The position numbers were made by a program, and so were the translations under genes. From a virus, in IMG/VR virus record IMGVR_UViG_3300042373_001113, positions 1-43,559 of that record: DNA of 43,559 nucleotides; one strand, 5' to 3'. The notes below the pieces were generated by a model. The model ran no database searches, was not told the DNA's origin, and saw only the letters and a program-made list of their open reading frames with translations. This document shows, piece after piece, positions 6,769-13,464 of this stretch (position 1 is the stretch's first letter; the number at the start of each line of letters is the position of its first letter).

Positions 6769-6790
6769 GACCGGAGCATCTTCCGCCGAG

Positions 6791-6846
6791 TACCCGCGAG
6801 TAAATGGCCCGCGGGTATTGACCGGAAGTGTACCCACGGGTAATCT
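6791..6846 (+). promoter_or_regulatory. ci-cro operator region with rightward promoter
   Basis: Three operator-like palindromes: TACCCGCGAGTA (6791-6802), a half-degenerate GGCCCGCGGGTA (6806-6817) and TACCCACGGGTA (6831-6842). The rightward promoter has -35 TTGACC (6818-6823), a 17-base spacer and -10 TAATCT (6841-6846). The middle site abuts the -35 and the right site covers spacer and -10. The left site overlaps a weak leftward -10 (TTTACT, 6804-6799) for ci. The layout mirrors lambda OR3-OR2-OR1. Confidence 0.78.
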
Positions 6847-6853
6847 TCGTGGC

Positions 6854-7123
6854 ATGGAACCACTGCGCCAGCACCTCAACAGCCTGCCTCCGTCGGAGCA
6901 GGCCGCGTTCGCTGACCGCTGCGGCACGACCATCGGCTACCTCCGGAAGGCTCTCAGCACTGGCGCCGTTCTGCGGCCCGAGCTGATGGTTGCGATCGAG
7001 GCCGAGTCGGGGCGGCAGGTCCGTCGATGGGCCATGCGCCCGACCGACTGGCACCGCGTCTGGCCCGAGTTGATCGGCACGCCTGGCGCCCCGGACGTCC
7101 CGAAGCAGGAAGCCGCGGCATGA
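6854..7123 (+). CDS. YdaS/Cro-like repressor
   Basis: 89 residues from ATG 6854. Residues 1-50 contain a helix-turn-helix (LPPSEQAAFADRCGTTIGYLRKAL), then ELMVAIEAESGRQVRRWAMRPTDWHRVWPELIG, the typical YdaS/Cro ending in which W-MRP-DW-WPEL is diagnostic. It is the first gene of the rightward operon and divergent from ci, as expected of a Cro that competes for the same operators. No ribosome site precedes it, and the predicted transcription start falls at or next to its ATG. Confidence 0.85.
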   Translation: MEPLRQHLNSLPPSEQAAFADRCGTTIGYLRKALSTGAVLRPELMVAIEAESGRQVRRWAMRPTDWHRVWPELIGTPGAPDVPKQEAAA

Positions 7124-7212
7124 CAGGTCTGCTGCGCTGCGTCGCGTTCGCGCGCCGCCGCCGTTCTCCGGCCGTGCGCCGCTCGCGCGCGCTCCCGTTC
7201 ATCCCCCGCTGA
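7120..7212 (+). CDS. Possible 30-aa Arg-rich peptide
   Basis: ATG 7120 overlaps the cro stop by ATGA. The peptide is strongly basic (FARRRRSPAVRRSRALPF). It may be translated by coupling, or may simply be a spacer; codon composition alone does not decide. Confidence 0.3.
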   Translation: MTGLLRCVAFARRRRSPAVRRSRALPFIPR

Positions 7213-7227
7213 ATCGAGGTCGTCTGC

Positions 7228-7695
7228 ATGGCCGCAGTCTCTCCTTTCCCGTCCACGATCGACCGTCAACCGCCGTCGAGAGTGTCGACGGCCCTTGCCG
7301 GACGCCAGCTCCCGATGGTCACGCCCGGCGATCCGATCGACGTTGACCCGGCGTTGGTCCACCGCCAGTCGTCGATGACTGCGGCGATCCAGCTCTGCCT
7401 GCAGGCGGCCGGCATCGCCGACAAGGAGGCACACCTCGCGCTCGGGATCGATGCCGGCCACTGGTCGCGGATCCTGCGCGGCGACGCGCACTTCCCGCTG
7501 CACCTGCTCGGCCCGCTGATGGATCTCGCCGGCAACGAGGCGCCGCTCGAGTGGTTGGCGCACAGCCGCGGCTACGAGCTGCGCCCGCTCGAGACCGAGC
7601 TCGAGCGCCAGGTGCGCGAGGAGCAGGAGCGCAACGCCCGGCTCGCCGACGAGAACCGGCTGCTGCGCGAGATGCTGGTCGGGAGGGGGCGGTGA
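7228..7695 (+). CDS. HTH regulator with C-terminal coiled coil
   Basis: 155 residues from ATG 7228, behind GAGG. The centre (about 50-90, MTAAIQLCLQAAGIADKEAHLALGI) reads as a helix-turn-helix like the CII or DNA-binding domains of phage regulators, followed by AGHWSRILRGDAHFP. Residues 115-150 are a long charged heptad-like helix (LETELERQVREEQERNARLADEN) that would oligomerise. Its position after cro suits a CII-type lysogeny activator, but sequence does not prove it. Confidence 0.6.
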   Translation: MAAVSPFPSTIDRQPPSRVSTALAGRQLPMVTPGDPIDVDPALVHRQSSMTAAIQLCLQAAGIADKEAHLALGIDAGHWSRILRGDAHFPLHLLGPLMDLAGNEAPLEWLAHSRGYELRPLETELERQVREEQERNARLADENRLLREMLVGRGR

Positions 7696-7973
7696 ACGAC
7701 CCGTTCGGCCGCTGCGCCGATGCGCTCGAGGTGCACGCGAGCCTGCCGCGCGGGCGCGTGGTGCCGCTCGCGGCCAGCCGCGTGGACGACGACGAGCTGC
7801 AGGCCACCCCGGGCGCCGCATCTGCGATCCGATCTCACTACCGCATGGCCGAGCACGCCAAGGCGCTCGGCATGTCGCAGAAGCAGTTTCGCGCCGCACG
7901 CCGCGCCGGGACGCTGCCGCCTGCGCTGCTGAAGCGCCACCCCCGAAGCGACAAGGGAGGCTCCCGTGCCTGA
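7692..7973 (+). CDS. Small early regulator-like protein
   Basis: 93 residues from GTG 7692 (GTGA overlap). The C-terminal half contains SHYRMAEHAKALGMSQKQFRAARRAGTLPP, which resembles the helix-turn-helix of small excisionase/MerR-like proteins, with a basic tail. The N-terminus lacks motifs. Function is unknown; DNA binding is likely. Confidence 0.55.
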   Translation: MNDPFGRCADALEVHASLPRGRVVPLAASRVDDDELQATPGAASAIRSHYRMAEHAKALGMSQKQFRAARRAGTLPPALLKRHPRSDKGGSRA

Positions 7974-8304
7974 ACAGCTTTCCATGCTGCCGGCGCTTGA
8001 CGCGCTGGTGCCTCCGCCGGCCGTCGACCCGGCGGTGAACGTGCGGTCGTTCGACCCGGTGACGAGCTTCGTCGCCGCGAAGATGGCGCGCAAGTTCGCC
8101 GGCACCCAGTGCGACACGATCCATGCGTGCCTGCGCGAGCACGGGGCGATGTCGAAGGACCAGCTCGCGTCGCGGCTGCGGCTCGACGGCGTGGCGATCG
8201 CGCGCCGGCTGGCGGACCTGCAGAAGCAGGGCCGGGCGGAGCCGACCGGAGCGACGCGGCTGTCGGCGGCGAGCCGGCCCGAGCGGGTGTGGAGGGCTGC
8301 GTGA
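7966..8304 (+). CDS. Winged-helix DNA-binding protein
   Basis: 112 residues from GTG 7966 behind AGGGAGG, overlapping the previous gene by 8 bases. Residues 45-110 show a winged-helix pattern: TQCDTIHACLREHGAMSKDQLASRLRLDGVAIARRLADLQKQGRAE then a VWR ending. It follows regulators and precedes the replication genes, so it is a candidate regulator or origin-binding accessory. Confidence 0.6.
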   Translation: MPEQLSMLPALDALVPPPAVDPAVNVRSFDPVTSFVAAKMARKFAGTQCDTIHACLREHGAMSKDQLASRLRLDGVAIARRLADLQKQGRAEPTGATRLSAASRPERVWRAA

Positions 8305-9218
8305 GCCAGCTCCCCGCGCCGCCCGTCGCGTCCGACGTCGACCTGCGCGACTTCGCGTACATGCCGCTCGACGTTCGCCGCCTGCTGACCTCCGAGACCT
8401 GGGTGCTCGGCCGGGCCGAGGAGAAGATCGCCGCGATCAACCTCTGGTGCGAGGCGTGGCACCAGGTGCCCTGCGGAAGCCTCCCCGACAACGAGCGGAT
8501 GCTCGCGCACCTGTCGCAGGCCGGCGCGGGCTGGAAGAAGGTCCGATCCCATGCCATGCGCGGCTGGGTGCTCTGCTCCGACGGGCGCTGGTATCACCCG
8601 GTGATCGTCGAGAAGGCGCTTGAGTCATGGGCCAAGAAGGTCGCGCAGCGCCAGCGCACGCAGCGCGCGACACAGGCCCGGTGGAAGGGGAAGCCCGACC
8701 CGACACCTCCCGACGGATCCTCCTCGGCGCATTCTGAGCAGTCACGTCAGCCGATCCCGACGGAGTCCGTAACGGAGAGCGCGACGGACTCCGTAACGGA
8801 CACCGTTACGTTCACCAAGGGAGAGGGAAGGGAAGGGAAGAGAAGCTCGCTATCGCTCGCCGCGAGCGCGCCCGCGCCCGACCTGCCGCCGGCGGTGAGG
8901 CTGGCGATCGAGGCGAGGCAGCACGGCGTGCAGGTCACCGGCAGCGATCCGAGGCTGATCGCCGCGGCCGAGCAGGGGGTCACGGTCGAGACGCTGCGGG
9001 ACGTGATCGCCGAGTGCGCCCGCCGCAAGGGCAGTGCCCCGGCGATCGGCTACGTCCTCGCCACGCTGCAGGGCTGGGCCACCGATGCTGGCCGGCTGAC
9101 GGTCGTCGGCGCAGCAGCACCCGCCCGAGGCGGGGTCACCAACGCCGAGCTCGACCAGCTCGTCGCCAAGCTCGAGGCCGAGGCCCGGGAACGAGGGGAA
9201 TCCGATGCAGCCGCATGA
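8301..9218 (+). CDS. DUF1376/YdaU-like replication initiator
   Basis: 305 residues from GTG 8301 (GTGA). The N-terminal 110 residues (FAYMPLDVRRLLTSETWVL, AAINLWCEAWHQVPCGSLP, VLCSDGRWYHPVIVEKALESWAKK) match the DUF1376 family found in phage replication initiators. A Ser/Thr-rich low-complexity linker (about 140-175) and a C-terminal domain with a possible helicase-binding role (ECARRKGSAPAIGYVLATLQGWA) follow. It is analogous in position to lambda O, and the replication origin may lie inside it, with the linker DNA (8745-8815, repeats of gtaacgga) as candidate iterons. Confidence 0.75.
   Translation: MSQLPAPPVASDVDLRDFAYMPLDVRRLLTSETWVLGRAEEKIAAINLWCEAWHQVPCGSLPDNERMLAHLSQAGAGWKKVRSHAMRGWVLCSDGRWYHPVIVEKALESWAKKVAQRQRTQRATQARWKGKPDPTPPDGSSSAHSEQSRQPIPTESVTESATDSVTDTVTFTKGEGREGKRSSLSLAASAPAPDLPPAVRLAIEARQHGVQVTGSDPRLIAAAEQGVTVETLRDVIAECARRKGSAPAIGYVLATLQGWATDAGRLTVVGAAAPARGGVTNAELDQLVAKLEAEARERGESDAAA
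8765..8815. repeat. Short direct repeats in initiator gene, candidate origin
   Basis: The linker region of the initiator gene reads gagtccgtaacggagagcgcg, gactccgtaacggacaccgttacg: two copies of (g)a(g/c)tccgtaacgga about 24 bases apart, plus an inverted gttacg. Lambda-like origins sit as iterons inside the O gene. This is a weak, short signal. Confidence 0.35.
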
Positions 9219-9819
9219 CGCCAAGCCGTTCGCCGAGGCTCTCGCCGGCGTGTTCGATGCCCTCGGCGGCCGAGCGCCAGGCGCCGCCGGATGCGAGGTC
9301 TGGTTCCGAACGCTGCGGGCCCATCCGCTCGGCGACGTCGTCGGCGCCCTCGACGACTGGGTCACCCGGAACAACCGCCCGCCGACCCCGTCGGCGCTTG
9401 CCGACCAGCTGCGCGACCGCGGCATCGACCGCCGCGAGAAGCAGGCCGAGGCCTGGCAGGCCGAGGAGCACAACGGGCCGTGGACCATGCGACGGACCGA
9501 GAACGGCCGCCGCGCTCTGGCGAAGATCCGGGAGATGGTCGCCGGCATGCAGCGCCCCGGCCGTGGCCTGCAGCGCGAATGGGCGCACAAGATCGTCGAC
9601 CGCTACGTCGACCACGACGTGCGCCTCACGAACGCCGCCGTCGAGCTGGCCTGCGATGCGCTCGACCTCACCCGCGAGGAACGCGAGCAGCTCGCCGTCC
9701 TGCGCGAGGGCAACGTCGTCGGCGCCGCACGCGCGGCAGCCGAGCGCGCACAGATCGCAGCCGCAGAAAACCGTCGCCTCGCCGCGATCGAAGCAGCACG
9801 CATGGGACGGGCAGCATGA
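9205..9819 (+). CDS. Helicase-loader-like replication protein
   Basis: 204 residues from ATG 9205, overlapping the initiator by 14 bases. Residues 1-60 (FAEALAGVFDALGG, VWFRTLRAHPLGDVVGALDDWVTRNNRPPTPSAL) match the N-terminal fold shared by lambda P-like and G39P-like loaders, including the PPTPSxL turn. The rest is charged and helical. Its place directly after the initiator fits a protein that recruits host DnaB to the phage origin. Confidence 0.65.
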   Translation: MQPHDAKPFAEALAGVFDALGGRAPGAAGCEVWFRTLRAHPLGDVVGALDDWVTRNNRPPTPSALADQLRDRGIDRREKQAEAWQAEEHNGPWTMRRTENGRRALAKIREMVAGMQRPGRGLQREWAHKIVDRYVDHDVRLTNAAVELACDALDLTREEREQLAVLREGNVVGAARAAAERAQIAAAENRRLAAIEAARMGRAA

Positions 9820-10055
9820 CCCTCTGCCCCGAGTGCCGCGCCGCCGAGGACGATCGGCTGCACGCGTTCTACCGCAACCAGCTGTGCTGCTACGCCCGCT
9901 CGATCATGGCCGGCGTCAAGCGCGATCGCGAAGCGAACTCCGCCGCGGTGAAACGCGCGATCCCGCCCGACGAGTGGGCGATCGTCCGGGCCCGCCTGCT
10001 GGTGCTGATCGAGCGAGAGAAGGCCGCCGAGTCGGCGCAGGAGAAGGCGGCATGA
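9816..10055 (+). CDS. 79-aa Cys-containing protein
   Basis: Starts at ATG 9816 (ATGA). The N-terminus has CPEC then LCCYARSIM, which could hold a metal, and the remainder is a basic/acidic helix. It is probably a small replication-region accessory; no family is recognised. Confidence 0.55.
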   Translation: MTLCPECRAAEDDRLHAFYRNQLCCYARSIMAGVKRDREANSAAVKRAIPPDEWAIVRARLLVLIEREKAAESAQEKAA

Positions 10056-10456
10056 GCATCCGAGACGAGATTCGCGAGATCCTGGCCGAGGGCCGGACCC
10101 GCACGACCGCGCAACTGGCCGAGGCGCTGGGCAAGCCGCTGATCATCGTGGCGCAGCAGCTGGGCGGCATGCACGACACGGTGCAGGCGGGGGAGGGGCC
10201 GGGCGCGCTGTGGCGGCTGGATCCAACGGCTTTGCCGGCGCCGCGCCCGCCGCGTGCGCCTCGCGCGCCGGAGGCGGTCGAGGAGGCCGCTGCCGAGGAA
10301 GAGGCGCCGCCCGACGAGCCGTCGTTCGACGCCTGCGTATGGCTCGACGGCACGGTCGTGATCTACGGCGCGCTGCAGGTCGACGACCGCGTGCAGCTCA
10401 CGGCCGACCAGGTGCAGCAGCTGCGCGCGCTGCTTGATCGCGTGGTGCCGGTGTGA
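10052..10456 (+). CDS. Winged-helix-like regulator with acidic linker
   Basis: 134 residues from ATG 10052 (ATGA). The first 55 residues (SIRDEIREILAEGRTRTTAQLAEALGKPLIIVAQQLGGM, then a LWRL ending) form a winged-helix pattern. An Ala/Glu/Pro linker and a C-terminal beta segment (CVWLDGTVVIYGALQVDDRVQLTADQVQQLRALL) follow. It is likely a DNA-binding protein acting between replication and packaging genes. Confidence 0.55.
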   Translation: MSIRDEIREILAEGRTRTTAQLAEALGKPLIIVAQQLGGMHDTVQAGEGPGALWRLDPTALPAPRPPRAPRAPEAVEEAAAEEEAPPDEPSFDACVWLDGTVVIYGALQVDDRVQLTADQVQQLRALLDRVVPV

Positions 10457-10818
10457 CCGGAGGCGACGAGCACGCGCACCAGGTTGCGTTGTTCGCCTGG
10501 GCCGATGCCGTTCGCCGGCAGCACCCCGAGCTGCGCTGGCTGTTCGCGGTGCCCAACGGCGGGCAGCGCAGCGCAAGGACGGCCGCCCGGCTCAAGGCCG
10601 AGGGCGTGCGCCGCGGCGTCCCGGACGTGCTGCTCGACGTGCCCCGCGGCGGCTATCACGGCCTGCGCATCGAACTCAAGAAGCCCGGCCGCTACTCCGT
10701 CACCCCAGAGCAGCGCGAGTGGATCGCCGGCTACAACGAGCGCGGCTACCGCGCTGAGGTCTGCGTCGGCTGGATCGCCGCGCGCGACCTGATCGTCGAG
10801 TACCTCGCAGCGTCATGA
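10453..10818 (+). CDS. VRR-NUC nuclease
   Basis: 121 residues from GTG 10453 (GTGA). The VRR-NUC fold is visible: an initial helix, LFAVPNGGQRS, RGVPDVLLDVPRGGYHGLRIELKKPGRYSVTPEQREWI, then a W(I)A end. The acidic/lysine core (PDVLL...RIELKK) is the PD-(D/E)XK active site. Phage members process recombination or replication intermediates, for example as Holliday-junction resolvases; family-level assignment only. Confidence 0.85.
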   Translation: MTGGDEHAHQVALFAWADAVRRQHPELRWLFAVPNGGQRSARTAARLKAEGVRRGVPDVLLDVPRGGYHGLRIELKKPGRYSVTPEQREWIAGYNERGYRAEVCVGWIAARDLIVEYLAAS

Positions 10819-11063
10819 CCCGCCGAGCGCCCCCCATCGACTGGCCTCGCGTCATCCTCGAGCTGCGGGGCGCCGGCGTCTCGCTCACCCAGATCGCCCG
10901 CTCCCTCGACGTCGGCATCGCCACCGTCCACGGCTGGCAGAACCTCGGCGCCGAGCCGCGCCACTCCGACGGCGAGGCGCTCCTCGAGCTCTGGGGCGAG
11001 CACACCGTTCGAGGGCTCGCAGCCGCCGCAATCGTTCGGGATTCCGAAAGCCAGCCAGCGTGA
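10815..11063 (+). CDS. Small HTH protein
   Basis: 82 residues from ATG 10815 (ATGA). Residues 10-40 (WPRVILELRGAGVSLTQIARSLDVGIATVHGW) are a clear helix-turn-helix of the IS/terminase-small type. It is the last gene of the early rightward unit, just before a hairpin and the packaging genes. It could be a late-gene regulator; that is not proven. Confidence 0.6.
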   Translation: MTRRAPPIDWPRVILELRGAGVSLTQIARSLDVGIATVHGWQNLGAEPRHSDGEALLELWGEHTVRGLAAAAIVRDSESQPA

Positions 11064-11105
11064 CAATCGTCCCGTCTCCTCCTCCGCGGTCCGCCAGGAC
11101 CGCTT

Positions 11106-11126
11106 AGCCCGGCCCCGCGCCGGGCT
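11106..11126 (+). terminator. Hairpin at end of early rightward operon
   Basis: AGCCCGGC (11106-11113) pairs perfectly with GCCGGGCT (11119-11126) around a 5-base loop. The following bases are tctcac, so only a weak T run is present. It lies between the early HTH gene and the packaging genes, a natural place for a terminator that late expression must pass. Confidence 0.6.
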
Positions 11127-11132
11127 TCTCAC

Positions 11133-11198
11133 ATGGGGCACGCGATGAAGGGCAAGGGCAAAGGCAAGGGAAAGGGCGGCGGTAAGCGGCCGTGCTGA
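11133..11198 (+). CDS. 21-aa Lys/Gly peptide
   Basis: A tiny frame from ATG 11133 (or ATG 11145) reads MGHAMKGKGKGKGKGGGKRPC, ending 7 bases inside the next gene. The lysine-glycine alternation is strong and probably disordered and nucleic-acid binding if translated. It sits just before the terminase genes; evidence for translation is only position. Confidence 0.35.
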   Translation: MGHAMKGKGKGKGKGGGKRPC

Positions 11199-11374
11199 AC
11201 CGCAGCTACAGCGCCGCGGTCAACGCAGTGCACCGCGAGGCCTGGGAGGACGCGGTCGTCGAAGGTCCGGAGAGCATCAACCGCTTCCGCTTCGCGCCGC
11301 AGGCCCCGTTCCCGGGCGTGCAGAAGCACCTCGCCATCGCCGTGCACCTCGCTCTGCGCGCCTGGCGCGGCTGA
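11192..11374 (+). CDS. 60-aa protein upstream of terminase
   Basis: From GTG 11192 the frame gives 60 residues (LNRSYSAAVNAVHREAWEDAVVEGPESINRFRFAPQAPFP.VQKHLAIAVHLAL). It is a compact helical protein with natural composition. No family is recognised. It precedes TerS by 4 bases. Confidence 0.5.
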   Translation: MLNRSYSAAVNAVHREAWEDAVVEGPESINRFRFAPQAPFPGVQKHLAIAVHLALRAWRG

Positions 11375-11378
11375 GATC

Positions 11379-11843
11379 GTGGGGCGCAAGTCCACGTACA
11401 CGCAGAAGATCGCGGACCTGATCTGCGAGCGTCTCGCCGCCGGGGAGTCGCTGCGGGCCATCTGTCGCGATGACGGCATGCCGACCGAGGCCGCCGTTCG
11501 ACTGTGGGCGCGCGACGACGTGCAGGGCTTCGCTTCGCAGTACGCGCACGCTCGGGCCCTGGGCTATGAGCGGCTGGCCGAGGAGCTGCTCGAGATCGCG
11601 GACGACGGCTCGAGCGACACGCATCAGGACGCGGACGGCAACGAGCGCACGAACGCCGAGGTTGTCGCCCGCTCGAGGCTGCGGGTCGACACTCGGAAGT
11701 GGCTCCTGTCGAAGATGCTGCCGAAGGTCTACGGCGAGCGATCGACGCACGAGCACGTCGGTGAGAACGGCGGCGGCATCCGCCTGCTGATCGGGCCGAC
11801 AGCCGCGGCGTACGAGCGCAAGCCCGGCGACGGCGCATCGTGA
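11379..11843 (+). CDS. terS: Terminase small subunit
   Basis: 154 residues from GTG 11379. The N-terminal helix-turn-helix (TYTQKIADLICERLAAGESLRAICRDDGMPTEAAVRLWA) is the family signature of phage small terminases, followed by a helical region (AHARALGYERLAEELLEIADD) and RVDTRKWLLSKMLPKVYG. It recognises packaging DNA and hands it to the large subunit. It overlaps terL by ATGA-type coupling. Confidence 0.9.
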   Translation: MGRKSTYTQKIADLICERLAAGESLRAICRDDGMPTEAAVRLWARDDVQGFASQYAHARALGYERLAEELLEIADDGSSDTHQDADGNERTNAEVVARSRLRVDTRKWLLSKMLPKVYGERSTHEHVGENGGGIRLLIGPTAAAYERKPGDGAS

Positions 11844-13258
11844 GCGTCCTCGCCTACCACTACACGCACTCGCCGACGCTCGCGCGGTTCAGCGACGCGC
11901 ACGGCACCTTCGTTCGCGGGCTGATGGGGCCCTTCGGCAGCGGCAAAAGCGCCGGATGCGTCATCGAGCTGGTGAAGTGGGCGGAGCGCCAGCCGGTCGG
12001 GCCCGACGGCATGCGGCGCGCGCGCTTCGCGGTCATCCGCAACACGTACCGCCAGCTCGAAGACACCACGATGCGGACCGTCGAGCAGTGGCTGCCGGCG
12101 AGCGCTTTCGGCACGTACCTGAAGTCCGAGCACCGGCTCGTGATCGACCGGCTGCTGCCCGACCTGCACCTGGAGATCCTGTTCCGCGCGCTCGACCGAC
12201 CGGACCATGTGAGCAACCTGCTCTCGCTCGAGCTCACCGGCGCCTGGGTCAACGAGGCCCGCGAGGTGCCATGGCCGATCATCCAGGCGCTGCTCGGTCG
12301 CGTCGGCCGCTACCCGAGCGTCGCGCAGGGCGGCTGCGTCGAGCCGGGCGCGATCATGGACACGAACCCGCCCGACGACGACAGCTGGTGGTACAAGCAG
12401 TTCGAGGAGGTGCGCCCGCGGAACTGGGCGCTGTTCCGCCAACCCGGCGGCCGCTCGCCGCACGCGGAGAACCTGCCGAACCTGCGCCCGGGCTACTACC
12501 AGGACATGGCGGACTCGGCCGATCCGGACTTCGTGCGGGTCTACGTCGACGCCGAGTACGGCTACGTCCGGGAGGGCAAGCCGGTCTACCCGTCGTACGT
12601 CGACAGCGTGCACTGCAGCCCGGCCGCGGAGCCGAACGAGAAGGCCGCGATGGACTCGCTGCTCTTCGGCTGGGACTTCGGCCTGCAGCCCGCGTTTGTC
12701 GCCGCGCAGCAGCTGCCGAACGGCCAGGTCGTCGCCTTCGACGAGCTCACCGCGGACTCGATCGGCATGGAGGCGTTCGCCGACGAGGTGCTGGCCATGC
12801 TCGCGCAGCGCTACCCGTGGATCGACCACGCGAAGGTCACGAGCGTCGGCGACCCAGCTGGCCACGCCACGAGCGCTCTGGCCAAGGAGAACGAGACCTG
12901 CTTCTCGATCCTGCGCGGTCGCGGCTTCCACATGATCGACGGCATTCAGGTGATCGAGATCCGGCTGGGCAGCGTGAAGCACGGGCTGAACACGCTGGTC
13001 AGCGGCCGCCCGCGCCTGGTGGTCAACCCGCGCTGCCGAATGCTGCGCCGCGGCTTCCAAGGCCGCTACACCTACAAGCGCGTGCAGATCGGCGGCGTGG
13101 AGCCGCGGTATCACGACACGCCTGACAAGAACGACTACTCGCACCCGCACGACGCGCTGCAGTACATCGCGGCGCGGCTGTTCGGCAACCTGATCAAGGG
13201 CCGCACCGAGTCGCGCAAGCGCGCCCAGATCAACTACCCTGCGCTGGGGATCGTCTGA
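11840..13258 (+). CDS. terL: Terminase large subunit
   Basis: 472 residues from GTG 11840. The ATPase has Walker A GPFGSGKS (30-37) and a Walker B-like LTGAWVNEA (132-140), in which Asn138 replaces the usual Asp and Glu139 is kept. The C-terminal RNase H-like nuclease has Asp279 (FGWDFG), Asp338 (VGDPAG) and Asp438 (HPHDALQY). It packages DNA through the portal and cuts concatemers. Similar TerLs belong to small-genome podoviruses; whether it uses headful packaging cannot be told from sequence alone. Confidence 0.95.
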   Translation: MSVLAYHYTHSPTLARFSDAHGTFVRGLMGPFGSGKSAGCVIELVKWAERQPVGPDGMRRARFAVIRNTYRQLEDTTMRTVEQWLPASAFGTYLKSEHRLVIDRLLPDLHLEILFRALDRPDHVSNLLSLELTGAWVNEAREVPWPIIQALLGRVGRYPSVAQGGCVEPGAIMDTNPPDDDSWWYKQFEEVRPRNWALFRQPGGRSPHAENLPNLRPGYYQDMADSADPDFVRVYVDAEYGYVREGKPVYPSYVDSVHCSPAAEPNEKAAMDSLLFGWDFGLQPAFVAAQQLPNGQVVAFDELTADSIGMEAFADEVLAMLAQRYPWIDHAKVTSVGDPAGHATSALAKENETCFSILRGRGFHMIDGIQVIEIRLGSVKHGLNTLVSGRPRLVVNPRCRMLRRGFQGRYTYKRVQIGGVEPRYHDTPDKNDYSHPHDALQYIAARLFGNLIKGRTESRKRAQINYPALGIV

Positions 13259-13464
13259 TGTCCATGGCTCTCGCCCAGTCCGTCGCGCTGCTCCGTGCAC
13301 AGGTCCAGATGCAGCAGGAGGCCATGCAGGACATCCTGGCCGGCTGCCGCAAGCAGAGCGAGGCGCTCGAGCTCATGCACGCCGAGATCACCACGCTGCG
13401 CACGACGCTCGCCCAGGTCGCGATCTCGCGGCAGGCCCCACGCAAGGAGGCCGTCGATGGCTAA
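13258..13464 (+). CDS. 68-aa coiled-coil protein
   Basis: Starts at ATG 13258, overlapping terL by one base (TGATG). Residues 1-55 form one long amphipathic helix (SVALLRAQVQMQQEAMQDILAGC.KQSEALELMHAEITTLRTTLAQV). Small coiled-coil proteins between terL and portal are common in podovirus genomes; the function is unknown. Confidence 0.55.
   Translation: MSMALAQSVALLRAQVQMQQEAMQDILAGCRKQSEALELMHAEITTLRTTLAQVAISRQAPRKEAVDG

Noticed and set aside
11729-13300. 523-residue minus-strand frame opposite terL
   Set aside because: Shadow frame with His/Arg/Val bias; terL on the plus strand has full ATPase and nuclease motifs.
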